DNA of 64,000 nt from the NCBI RefSeq assembly GCF_015207255.1, contig NZ_JADEXG010000007.1:1-64000 (forward strand). The letters run 5' to 3'. The stretch is from Vasconcelosia minhoensis LEGE 07310 (GTDB taxonomy: Bacteria > Cyanobacteriota > Cyanobacteriia > Phormidesmidales > Phormidesmidaceae). This document shows positions 50,132-58,348 of this stretch, piece after piece. The notes beneath the pieces are model-generated. The model made no database searches and had not been told where the DNA came from. It saw nothing but the letters and a program-made list of their open reading frames with translations. Position 1 is the stretch's first letter. Each line of letters begins with the position of its first letter. A program made the position numbers and the translations under genes.

Positions 50132-51044
50132 TCAAAGCGCCGTTTGCCCTGAGCCAGGTTGTCTGCGCCAGCGTCAGCCCTTGAGCATCGGTAAAGACAG
50201 CCCCGGCAACCCGGCTTGCAGCCAGACCTACCCCAGCCAGGCTGGCATTTTCCAAATTTGCCTGCTGCAGATTAACGCCAGTCAGGTCGGCCCCGGTCAG
50301 GTCAGCCTCGGCCAGCTGCGCACCAAAGAGAGAAGCCCGCTCCAAATTGGCCTTTTGCAGGCTGGCTCTGGTCAAGTCAATCCAGTCGGCCTGAGCCTGA
50401 AGTAAAAGCGCACCTGCTAGGTTCGCTGCTGTTAGATTGGCATTCAGCAGCTCTGCCTGGGTAAAGTTAGCTCCAACCAAGTTGGCCTGGGTCAAATCGG
50501 CGGCTTCTAATTCTGCCAGATAAAAAGAGGTGCCCTGTAGGGTTGCCCGTTGCCAAACGCTCTGGCCCAGCTTGGCCCCACAAAAGCTAGCGCCGCTGAA
50601 GTCAGCTCGGCTGAGAACGGCCTGGGTCAGGTTGGCGTTCTTAAACAGGGCTCCGCAACCCGTTACCTCGGTCAGACAAGCCTGGTTCAACGTGGCAAAT
50701 GACAGGTCGGCATCGTCTAGGACTGCACCATGAAACCTGGCGCGAGGCGCATGCAGCTCTCGTAAAATTCCGCGCTCTAGCCTTGCCCGAATCAGCTCCG
50801 CTGCCTCCAACTGCGCCCCTTCAAGGGAAGCTCCCGATAAAACGGCGAGGATCAGGGTAGCTTTGGAAAAATTAGTTCCCAGGCAGGAGGCGCCGGTGAG
50901 ATTGGCGCAACGTAGATAGGCTTGGGAAAAATTGCCTCGATCGAGCTGGGCTCCTGCGAGATCGATATGGCTCAGTTCAGCCTGCTGCAGCGACTGATGC
51001 GACTGAACTCTAGAAACCACTTCTCTAACCGTCAGCTGAGTCAT
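50118..51044 (-). CDS. Pentapeptide-repeat protein
   Basis: A 308-residue protein made almost entirely of A(D/N)LXX repeats, which coil into a right-handed square beta-helix. It starts MTQLTVREVVSRVQSHQ, a short helix capping the repeats. It ends with TDAQGLTLAQTTWLRANGAL, which looks like the C-terminal helical cap seen in many cyanobacterial members, so the gene may be complete despite the repeat remnant beyond its stop. There is no signal peptide. Functions of this family in cyanobacteria are mostly unknown. The repetitive DNA makes long antisense open frames that are not genes. Confidence 0.88.
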   Translation of the reverse strand: MTQLTVREVVSRVQSHQSLQQAELSHIDLAGAQLDRGNFSQAYLRCANLTGASCLGTNFSKATLILAVLSGASLEGAQLEAAELIRARLERGILRELHAPRARFHGAVLDDADLSFATLNQACLTEVTGCGALFKNANLTQAVLSRADFSGASFCGAKLGQSVWQRATLQGTSFYLAELEAADLTQANLVGANFTQAELLNANLTAANLAGALLLQAQADWIDLTRASLQKANLERASLFGAQLAEADLTGADLTGVNLQQANLENASLAGVGLAASRVAGAVFTDAQGLTLAQTTWLRANGALNVPS

Positions 51045-51454
51045 TGTAAATAATTCCTAAACAGTATCAAAAGTAACAATTTGCGCTGATGACTGTATAA
51101 TACACAACTGTTTTATTCGATTACCTATGGCTTGAGGATTCGTTTCCCTTTTTGTCCAGACTTCCTGACATCGGCCCCCCTGAGCTGGCGAGGAGTCCGC
51201 GAGGGCCAGGTTCGCAGCTCTGAAAGATTGGCTGAACCATAGTTCCAATCGCTGCTAGCAGCTTGGCAAACACACCTGCCAATCAAGAATTCATGGGTTA
51301 AACTTGACTGAGAAATGGTAACCCACCAATGTCCCGAGGTGATAGAGCATACGATGCTGCATAAAGTGCTGGTTGGGCATCTTTTTTCTGAAGCCAGAAC
51401 TGTGAATAATTCAAATTCAACTGATTTAGACATTGACGCTGTGAAATTTAGGGT
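51045..51454. other. Intergenic region before the polysaccharide genes
   Basis: About 410 bases with no supported gene and no tRNA-like fold. Sequence is AT-richer from 51300 on. ACTGTATAATACAC near 51091 contains a TATAAT-like -10 box. It marks the left border of the HIP1-free, lower-GC stretch holding the next two genes. Confidence 0.4.
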
Positions 51455-52462
51455 ATGACTAAAGCAGGCTCGAAAAATGGAATATATTTGCTATCCAATG
51501 ATGTGGTTATCGACCAGGTCATTGCACTCATCAATAGTATTAAAGCAAACTACAGCAACGATATTCCCATATGCATTATTCCTTACAACGATGAAATCGA
51601 AAGTCTAAAAAAGATAATTTCTCAGTTTGAGCATGTTTTTTTGTTTGAGGACCAGAAGTCGATTCAAAAATGGGATCATTTCGTTCGAGATATCCATCAG
51701 ATATTTTTAGCCTATCCCTTTCAAGATAAACCTAAAAGGCGGATAGAAACGCCAACCATGCATAGAAAGTACTGTGCATTTGATGGATTATTCGAGAGGT
51801 TTATCTATATTGATACCGATACACTGGTTATGAAACCGCTGGATCATGTATTTAGAGCCCTCGACACCTATGACTTTGTTGTTCATGATTTTCAGCGTAA
51901 GACCGACCGAAAGAAAAAAACTGTGCAGAGTTTCTTTAATGCTTTGAAAGCAGACTATAGCTCGGAAGAGGATCTGTATCTACGCTTTCACTGCGGCGGA
52001 TTCTGGGCATCTCACCGAAAGCTTTTCACTGAAGCAGACCTGGCTTTCTTCCTAGATGAGGTCAAAGCAGGTGACGCCGAAGCTTTTAGAGCTGAGATTC
52101 GAGGCGAGCTGATAGCGCAGCTGCTAGAGCAAACAATGCTCAACTACATGACTATCAAGAAAAAAGTCAGCCTTTACAACTTTACTTTAAATGAGGGGGC
52201 CGAGCACAGCACGGGCTGCAACGTCACGTCGAAACATTTCAGGCAGTCTGAAAATGTGCTCTACGATCGAAACAAACGGCTGACATATCTGCACTATATG
52301 GGAATCAAAAATAGCCGATTCTTCCGCCTTTCCCGCCTATACGAAAAGCCAATTCCCTGGAAGCAGCTTGCCGCAAAGCTGTGCGACAAGCTGCTAAATT
52401 GGGAAATATCAAATATTCCCTACGGCGACCTTTTTGTCCATTACAGGTTTATGAATAAATAG
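51455..52462 (+). CDS. Npun_R2821/R2823-type protein, GT8-like glycosyltransferase fold
   Basis: A 335-residue protein of a cyanobacterial group found in exopolysaccharide clusters. It looks like a GT-A glycosyltransferase related to family 8: an N-terminal nucleotide-binding half, then RFIYIDTDTLVMKPLDHVF with the metal-binding DTD, and a C-terminal CGGFWASHRKLF and YLHYMGIK. There is no membrane segment. Base composition is clearly lower in GC than the window norm, and HIP1 sites are absent, which suggests transfer. The pyruvyl transferase follows 65 bases later. Sugar specificity is unknown. Confidence 0.78.
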   Translation: MTKAGSKNGIYLLSNDVVIDQVIALINSIKANYSNDIPICIIPYNDEIESLKKIISQFEHVFLFEDQKSIQKWDHFVRDIHQIFLAYPFQDKPKRRIETPTMHRKYCAFDGLFERFIYIDTDTLVMKPLDHVFRALDTYDFVVHDFQRKTDRKKKTVQSFFNALKADYSSEEDLYLRFHCGGFWASHRKLFTEADLAFFLDEVKAGDAEAFRAEIRGELIAQLLEQTMLNYMTIKKKVSLYNFTLNEGAEHSTGCNVTSKHFRQSENVLYDRNKRLTYLHYMGIKNSRFFRLSRLYEKPIPWKQLAAKLCDKLLNWEISNIPYGDLFVHYRFMNK

Positions 52463-52527
52463 TTATTGCGAAGGAAACCTAGCGCCCTATTGCCGAAAGT
52501 CCATATCTCTATACCGTTATACCTGCC

Positions 52528-53622
52528 ATGCAAACATCTATTGTCATGCAAACCCCTAAGGATATTCAGCAGAAGCTTTACGATGCGCTTGAGCAGATAG
52601 AGCCTTTCAAGCATTGCGCTTTGCTGAGTTTCCCTGACCATTACAACGTCGGCGACCACTTAATATGGCTAGGCCAGGTTTTTTATCTACGCAAAGTCCT
52701 GAACGTTGACATCAGCTACGCATCTAGTATCGAAAAGTTCTCACCAGAAGTCATGCAGCGCCGACTCCCTGAGGGCGCACCGCTGCTAATATGTGGGGGC
52801 GGCAATTTGGGGGACGTATGGTCTTACTATCAAAGATTCTACGAACGCATTGTTCGCGAGTATCCCGACCGTAGAATCATTATTTTTTCACAGGCCGTTA
52901 AATTTCGATATCCCAACCGGCTAGAAGAGGCAAAATCTGTTTTCAACTCTCATCCAGATTTAACAATTTTTATCCGGGATCATTACAGCTACGCGGTTGC
53001 TAGTGAGCACTTTAGCAGCTGCAAAGTTTTACAGGCACCTGATATGGCGTTTGCCCTAAGTGGTTTATCGGGCTTAAAATCTGATTACAAAAGCAAGTCA
53101 GATGTGCTTTACCACTGCCGAAACGATCACGAATTCAATCGGGAGTTTGACGATAAGGGATTTGAAATTGACAAAATGAAGACGGAAGACTGGCAGTCTT
53201 TTCGCTTTAAAGGCAGTCCTAGGGTTGCTTCTGTTGCGGGTGTCAAGTGGCTATTTCAATACAGCTGGGAGCAGGGTCAAATTCTTCCATTTGAATGGGT
53301 CGAGCGCCAGTACTGGCAGCGGTTCCACAGGGATTTACAGTATTTAAAGGATACCCCCGAGCAGCATTTACATCTCAAGTCCTGGATGTTTATGCACCAT
53401 GGCGTCTATCAGTTCAAGAAGTACCGGCTAATTGTCACGAATCGTCTCCATGGCCACATTTTGGCGACGCTAATGGAAATACCCCATGTATTCTTGGCCA
53501 ATTCCTATCATAAGAACCTGGGCTTTTACGAAACCTGGACAGGAGATGTTCCCTACTGCCGGTTTGTCAAAGACCCTTCTAACGTTGCCCGGGCCGCAAA
53601 AGAGCTCATGTCGCTGACCTAA
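52528..53622 (+). CDS. Polysaccharide pyruvyl transferase
   Basis: A 364-residue enzyme of the CsaB/polysaccharide pyruvyl transferase family, which adds ketal pyruvate from phosphoenolpyruvate to sugars of cell-surface polymers and makes them acidic. Visible are the N-terminal HYNVGDHLIWLG, LICGGGNLGD, IFSQAVKFR, the central DHYSYAVASEHF, and the C-terminal RLIVTNRLHGHILATLMEIPHVFL with the conserved RLHG. An alternative start is the ATG at 52546. It shares lower GC and lack of HIP1 with the transferase upstream, and together they form a small polysaccharide-modification unit. Confidence 0.9.
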   Translation: MQTSIVMQTPKDIQQKLYDALEQIEPFKHCALLSFPDHYNVGDHLIWLGQVFYLRKVLNVDISYASSIEKFSPEVMQRRLPEGAPLLICGGGNLGDVWSYYQRFYERIVREYPDRRIIIFSQAVKFRYPNRLEEAKSVFNSHPDLTIFIRDHYSYAVASEHFSSCKVLQAPDMAFALSGLSGLKSDYKSKSDVLYHCRNDHEFNREFDDKGFEIDKMKTEDWQSFRFKGSPRVASVAGVKWLFQYSWEQGQILPFEWVERQYWQRFHRDLQYLKDTPEQHLHLKSWMFMHHGVYQFKKYRLIVTNRLHGHILATLMEIPHVFLANSYHKNLGFYETWTGDVPYCRFVKDPSNVARAAKELMSLT

Positions 53623-53671
53623 GGCGTTGAACTTACTTGAGACGGCATAAGACGGCAAGCGCCTATTTCCC

Positions 53672-54454
53672 ATGGCTGATGATTGGCTGGCTTTGGCAAT
53701 TGGCAATTCGCGCCTTCACTGGGCGGCTTTTCGCGGTCAGCAGCTACTCCAGACCTGGCATACGCTGCATCTACCGCCAGAAACAGTCGCTCGCCTGATT
53801 GCCAATGGGTTTCAGCCTGCGATCTGGGCAGGGCTAACCCAGGACCTAGTGCCCCTCCTGACCCAGCCGGGACTATGGCTCGCTTCGGTCGTGCCCCAGC
53901 AGACCGCCATCTGGGCCGCCGCCGCCGTCACCGTTGAACCCGAGCAGATTCCGCTCAAGGGATGCTATTCCGGCCTGGGCCTGGACCGCATTCTGACGCT
54001 TTGGGGCGCTGCCTGGACTGGCGGATGGCCAGCTTTGGCGATTGATGCGGGAACGGCACTCACCCTGACTGCAGGTGATGCGGACACGGTTTTAGGCGGC
54101 GCTATCTTGCCCGGCCTACGACTCCAGTCCCAGGCTTTGGCTCAGGGGACGGCGGCACTGCCAGCAGTCAGCTGGCACCCGCGCCTGCCCCCCCGCTGGG
54201 CTAAGGAGACGACGGCTGCGATTCAGTCTGGAATCCTCTATACGCTGCTGAGTGGTCTGCAAGACTATCTTGACGACTGGTGGCAGACTTTTCCTCAGGG
54301 CCAGGTGGTACTCACCGGCGGCGATGGCTCGCTCATTCATACCTACCTACAGCAGTGCACCCCAGAGGTCGCCTCTAGGGTGCGCTTTGACCCAGCTCTC
54401 ATTTTTCGAGGGATCTGTGCCTATCGAGAAACTACAGCAGGGGCTGAATGTTAG
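53672..54454 (+). CDS. coaX: Type III pantothenate kinase
   Basis: Phosphorylates pantothenate, the first step of coenzyme A synthesis. The 260-residue protein has the ASKHA fold: LALAIGNSRLHWAAF near the start, where other phyla have Asp-x-Gly-Asn, an expected cyanobacterial variant. GLGLDRILTLWGA, AIDAGTALTLT and VLGGAILPGLRLQ follow, then a late VVLTGGDG. CoaX does not resemble the bacterial type I kinase. Its last 23 bases overlap the end of the convergent M48 protease gene. Confidence 0.92.
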   Translation: MADDWLALAIGNSRLHWAAFRGQQLLQTWHTLHLPPETVARLIANGFQPAIWAGLTQDLVPLLTQPGLWLASVVPQQTAIWAAAAVTVEPEQIPLKGCYSGLGLDRILTLWGAAWTGGWPALAIDAGTALTLTAGDADTVLGGAILPGLRLQSQALAQGTAALPAVSWHPRLPPRWAKETTAAIQSGILYTLLSGLQDYLDDWWQTFPQGQVVLTGGDGSLIHTYLQQCTPEVASRVRFDPALIFRGICAYRETTAGAEC

Positions 54455-55283
54455 CAGTATAGGCCGATTCGCTGAGGCCGTCATCCGCTTCGGCAATGGC
54501 AGACTCATTCAACATCGTTTGCAGCCGCTCTACCCGGTTTTGCGCATTAGGATGGGTGCTGAGAAACTCAGGCGGCGATCCTCGGCGCACCAGCTTCTGC
54601 ATGAAGCTGACCATTGCTGACTGGGCATAGCCCGCCCGCCCTAGCGTTTCAAAGCCATGCTGATCAGCTTCGTATTCGTCTTCGCGGCTAGCTGGGAGCT
54701 GCAGCGCAACTTGCACGCCAATGTTCACAAGCCGGTCTCGATTGACGCCTAGGGCACCGGTGATGCCCTGCGCGATCGCAACCTGACGCATCTGCTTTAG
54801 GGCATGCTTGCCGGCAATATGACCAATTTCATGCCCCAGCACACTGGCTAACTCCGCCTCGTCAGAGGCCGCTTGAATCAGGCCAGTCGTGACATAGACA
54901 TAGCCGCCCATCGTTGCAAAGGCATTGACGGCGTCGTCGTTAACCACCTGAAATCGGTAGGGCAGATTGGGTCGATCGCTGGCCGGCACCAGGCGCTGGC
55001 CGACGCTGTTGACATAGCTGGTGACGGCATCGTTGTTATAGAGTCGAAACTCGCCGCTGTTCAACAGCTGCTGGTTGATTTGACCGCCTAGCTGAACTTC
55101 CTGCCGGTCCGAGATGTTAGACAGCTGGTAGACCCGAATACCGTTGAAAATCAGGTCAAAGATGCCTGCATGGGAGGGTTGGGGGGTTGCCATCCCGATT
55201 CCAATGGTCATCACAAAGGCCATTAGGCCATATAGGAAACGACGATAAATTTTGCCTGGAGTTATAAACCGCATCTTGGACAT
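54432..55283 (-). CDS. M48-family metalloprotease, exported
   Basis: A zinc protease of 283 residues, with a signal peptide or anchor (about 16-38, ending PQPSHAG). The catalytic HEIGH motif (His151, Glu152, His155) and the third-ligand region DEYEADQHG (about 201-210) are both present. This is the BepA/LoiP-like short form, whose members degrade or check misfolded envelope proteins in the periplasm. It ends with a helix and lacks TPR repeats. The 3' end overlaps coaX by 23 bases. Confidence 0.92.
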   Translation of the reverse strand: MSKMRFITPGKIYRRFLYGLMAFVMTIGIGMATPQPSHAGIFDLIFNGIRVYQLSNISDRQEVQLGGQINQQLLNSGEFRLYNNDAVTSYVNSVGQRLVPASDRPNLPYRFQVVNDDAVNAFATMGGYVYVTTGLIQAASDEAELASVLGHEIGHIAGKHALKQMRQVAIAQGITGALGVNRDRLVNIGVQVALQLPASREDEYEADQHGFETLGRAGYAQSAMVSFMQKLVRRGSPPEFLSTHPNAQNRVERLQTMLNESAIAEADDGLSESAYTANIQPLL

Positions 55284-55644
55284 GGCTGTGGGGAATTTAT
55301 TATCAAGAAAAAACTTAAGCTTTTATTATCGCAATCTTCATAGCGATGGTAGCTGACTTCAAAGCTGTAGATTGTCGCCCTGTAGGGGGAACTTTTTCCC
55401 TCTCATTCAGAATAGCTTTTGAAAACAGGGATCGTCTAATAGGCCTGTGACAATTTTGAAATTGCAGACTCAGTATCTGGTTTGACTTCGGGATGCTTAC
55501 TCAAAGGCTGCAAACAGAGGCAGCACAATTCTGAGCCGACCTGTCACCTAAGAGAAGCATCCCTGTGATTAAATACTAACGATCCCAATTCGGTTGGAAA
55601 TCGAAATTATTACCTATATTGATGGGGTAGGAGCTTTCTCTGCT
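55284..55644. other. Intergenic region with a possible structured RNA
   Basis: About 360 bases between divergent genes, with the promoters of both. The right part holds the nested inverted repeats at 55490-55563. AT-rich sequence near 55300-55330 is the likely promoter zone of the protease gene. No gene is supported. Confidence 0.4.
55490..55563 (+). ncRNA. Candidate structured leader element before the DUF4330 gene
   Basis: Outer arms GGGATGCTT (55490-55498) and AAGCATCCC (55555-55563) pair perfectly and enclose about 56 bases, with an inner hairpin GCTGC/GCAGC (55507-55524). The element lies about 80 bases before the ATG at 55645. It does not match a riboswitch I know. It may be a leader RNA or chance pairing. 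Confidence 0.3.
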
Positions 55645-56175
55645 ATGGCTATTTTAGATTCAAAAGGGCGGCTTTTCGGTAAGCTCAGCCTGCTCGACCT
55701 CGGCGCCGCGATCGCGATTCTAATTGTGGTGGTGGGAATTTTCTTTTTTCCTGGGACGTCGGGGTCGGTCGCCCAGGTAGGCAGCACAACTCAGGATATT
55801 GAGGTAGACGTCATCGCTCGAGGGCTGACCGTGCTCAATCCCGAGGATTTTCTACAGGAAATGGCGCAGGAGAAATCAACCAAGATCATTGTACGCAATC
55901 AGGAATACGGTCAGGTCGAGGTTAAATCAGTCATTGCCCTACCCCGCAGCGTGGCAGTACCGCAGCCGGATGGGTCAGTCAAATCCTATCCCGACCCGCG
56001 TCCCGAGCTAGGCTATACCGCTGATATGCTGATTACGCTGGGCGGGCCAGCCCAGATCACTCCAGACGGCCCGGTACTGGGGAACAATAAGGTCAAAATC
56101 GGCACCCCGATCGAGATTGAGGGTTCAACCTATGATTTCAAGGTGAGTACTGTAGCAGTGCGAATTTTAGAATAG
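55645..56175 (+). CDS. DUF4330 membrane-anchored protein
   Basis: A 176-residue protein typical of cyanobacteria and plastid relatives, role unknown. It begins MAILDSKGRLFGKLSLLDLG, followed by one membrane helix (AAIAILIVVVGIFFF, about residues 21-35). A beta-rich, probably periplasmic or lumenal, domain ends in the segment VGTP/KIGTPIEIEGSTYDFKV. I prefer the ATG at 55645 to the TTG at 55594. It is convergent with the complex-C assembly gene. Confidence 0.82.
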   Translation: MAILDSKGRLFGKLSLLDLGAAIAILIVVVGIFFFPGTSGSVAQVGSTTQDIEVDVIARGLTVLNPEDFLQEMAQEKSTKIIVRNQEYGQVEVKSVIALPRSVAVPQPDGSVKSYPDPRPELGYTADMLITLGGPAQITPDGPVLGNNKVKIGTPIEIEGSTYDFKVSTVAVRILE

Positions 56176-56203
56176 CCTTATTCTCCCCGGTTCAATCAGG
56201 GGT

Positions 56204-56881
56204 TCAATCAGGCGAGACCAGGGAATCGGAGGCCATTTCAACCTGCGAGTCGAGGCTATCCCCTATCTTTTCAGAGATTCCTGCAATCCAGGCTTCGTCT
56301 TGCTGAGTATAGCTGCGCGGTGCGTTTGCGCCTAGAATCAGCGCCCCTTGCTGGCCCAGGGGTTGACAAATCACGCCCTGAGTATTTTCAGGTAAATAGT
56401 CAAACTCAACTCGGCCTGGATAGATGGAGAGGTTGACGAGATAAACGGGACGTTTTTTTTCTAGCACGCGCTGTAAAATCGGACCGGGCTTGACCTGCGA
56501 GTTGCTGCCTAAAACGCCTCTTCGCAGCAGCACTTGCCCCCTGTAGTAGACCACAATAGAGCGAGTGACCGTATTGGTCAGCAGCAGACTCGAAGCCCAG
56601 GCTAGCTCTGTCTTCAATGCGGCTGGCAAATCAGGGTTGAGGTCAAAACCCTCTTGACCTGCTAACTGGACTGTTTCGGGCGATCTGGGCTGAACCTGCT
56701 GCCAGAGCAAACCGATTAAAATCAGTAGCGCGCTTAAAATCACGCCCAAGGCGTCGGCACGAGCCTGCGACGCGGTTAGGGCTGGGGTCGCGAGCCGATT
56801 GACTAGCAGCAGAACGCCCCCCAAAGCACCCACGAATAGGGGCAGCCGACGCAGGACTTGATTTTGATCGGGTCTTGCCAC
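56204..56881 (-). CDS. Cofactor assembly of complex C subunit B (CCB2/CCB4 type)
   Basis: CCB proteins attach the single-thioether heme c(i) to cytochrome b6 of the b6f complex in thylakoids. The 225-residue protein has two N-terminal membrane helices (about 14-32 and 44-60) and a soluble domain with ELAWASSLLLTNTVTRSIVVYY, RGVLGSNSQVKPGPIL and VICQPLGQQGALILGAN, the pattern of the CCB2/CCB4 group. It is a distinct cytochrome-assembly path from the Ccs genes at 41.8-45.3 kb. It stands alone between convergent and divergent neighbours. Confidence 0.85.
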   Translation of the reverse strand: MARPDQNQVLRRLPLFVGALGGVLLLVNRLATPALTASQARADALGVILSALLILIGLLWQQVQPRSPETVQLAGQEGFDLNPDLPAALKTELAWASSLLLTNTVTRSIVVYYRGQVLLRRGVLGSNSQVKPGPILQRVLEKKRPVYLVNLSIYPGRVEFDYLPENTQGVICQPLGQQGALILGANAPRSYTQQDEAWIAGISEKIGDSLDSQVEMASDSLVSPD

Positions 56882-57016
56882 GATACCTATGACCGGATCG
56901 GCAGCCGGGCGAAAAAGCGGATGAGTCCCTCTATGGTACCCTAAAGAAAATAGTACATTTGACCTAATGCGGCCGCTAAGCTAACAACAGACGCAATATC
57001 AGGACAGGTAAATTCC

Positions 57017-58339
57017 ATGACGCTGCAATTTCTAGGCTCAGCTTTTCTCTCGGCGTGGCTCGGGACCGGTAGCTGGCAGCCAATAGAAAGCCTACAGCTG
57101 AGCTCGGTAGACCTGCGTGTCGCCTGGGAGTCGCCTTGGCTGGCCCAGCTGTCAGCGCCCGATCCGACAGCTGAAGCGATTGTCAATGAATACCTCGAGG
57201 GGCTGAGCGCGGCAGGTTTTAGCCGCGAGGCCCAGGGCGTGTGGCTGGCTACCGGCCACACACCAATGGCGCAATCCCAGGGCGATCAGCGCTTCCCAGC
57301 GGCTTCCCTGACGAAAATTGCAACTACGCTGGCGGCGCTCTCGACCTGGGGGCCTGAGCATTCCTTCGAGACCCTGGTGGGCTGGCGGGGCCAGCTGGCT
57401 GATGGTATGATACAGGGCGATTTGATCATTCAGGGCAACGCCGACCCGCTGTTTGTTTGGGAAGAAGCGATCGCGCTAGGGAATGCGCTACAGCGGCTTG
57501 GCGTGCGGCGGGTGACCGGCGACCTGGTGATTGTCGGCAGCTTTACGATGAATTTTCAAACGGACACGTTGACCGCCGGGCAGCTGTTACAGCAGGCAAT
57601 GGATACTCGCCTTTGGTCAAGTGAAGTCTGGCAGCAGTATCAAACTATGCCCCCCACGACGGCCCAACCCCAGGTTCAAATCGAAGGTCAGGTCCAAGTC
57701 GCTAACCCAGAACGGCTCAATCAGGTCTCTGGCTGGCTGGTACGGCATCGTTCACTGCCGCTAGCTGCGCTTCTCAAAGCAATGAATATCTATAGCAACA
57801 ATGCCATGGCCGAGCTAATCGCGGATAGCTTGGGTGGACCGAGCGCCGTTATCCAAACAGCCGAAGCGCTGGCCCGCGTGTCAGCCGATGAAATCGAGCT
57901 GATTAATGGCTCTGGGCTGGGCGAACAGAACCAGATCTCAGCTCGGGCCGTGGTCGCTATGCTTCAAGCAATCCAGGCCGAGCTGCAGCCCCAAGATTTG
58001 ACCATAGCCGATCTGTTCCCCATCGCCGGAGCGGATGGGGGCACCCTTGACGCCCGCAAACTACCGCCCCACGCTGCCCTGAAAACTGGCAGCCTTGCCT
58101 CGGTGAGCGCCCTGGCTGGCGCATTCCCCACAGAGCAAAAAGGCATTGTTTGGTTTGCGCTGATCAACTACGGCTCTGGTCTGGAGGAACTGCGGACTCG
58201 ACAAGACCGCCTGCTAGCGGCGCTAGAACAGCGCTGGGGCCGGGCCGAGGCAGTGCCGCCCGGCCTCAAAACGACTATCCAAATCGGCCAGGGAGATTAC
58301 CAACTGGGTGATCCCAGGCGCAACCAGGATATGCTGTAA
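57017..58339 (+). CDS. dacB: D-alanyl-D-alanine carboxypeptidase, S13/PBP4 family
   Basis: A penicillin-binding protein that trims or cuts peptide cross-links of peptidoglycan. The 440-residue protein has the active-site motifs SLTK (Ser97-Lys100), SNN (Ser260-Asn262) and KTG (Lys356-Gly358). A PBP4-like domain insertion lies between the first two. The N-terminus is weakly hydrophobic (LGSAFLSAWLGTGSW) and may be a poor signal sequence. No lipobox is present. It is one of several wall enzymes in this window. It is convergent with lptC, the stops being 9 bases apart. Confidence 0.9.
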   Translation: MTLQFLGSAFLSAWLGTGSWQPIESLQLSSVDLRVAWESPWLAQLSAPDPTAEAIVNEYLEGLSAAGFSREAQGVWLATGHTPMAQSQGDQRFPAASLTKIATTLAALSTWGPEHSFETLVGWRGQLADGMIQGDLIIQGNADPLFVWEEAIALGNALQRLGVRRVTGDLVIVGSFTMNFQTDTLTAGQLLQQAMDTRLWSSEVWQQYQTMPPTTAQPQVQIEGQVQVANPERLNQVSGWLVRHRSLPLAALLKAMNIYSNNAMAELIADSLGGPSAVIQTAEALARVSADEIELINGSGLGEQNQISARAVVAMLQAIQAELQPQDLTIADLFPIAGADGGTLDARKLPPHAALKTGSLASVSALAGAFPTEQKGIVWFALINYGSGLEELRTRQDRLLAALEQRWGRAEAVPPGLKTTIQIGQGDYQLGDPRRNQDML

Positions 58340-58348
58340 TGTTCCAAT

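Noticed and set aside
49983-50405. Plus-strand 140-codon frame rich in Ala, Ser and Pro
   Set aside because: It is antisense to the pentapeptide repeats, whose periodic sequence leaves the opposite strand open.
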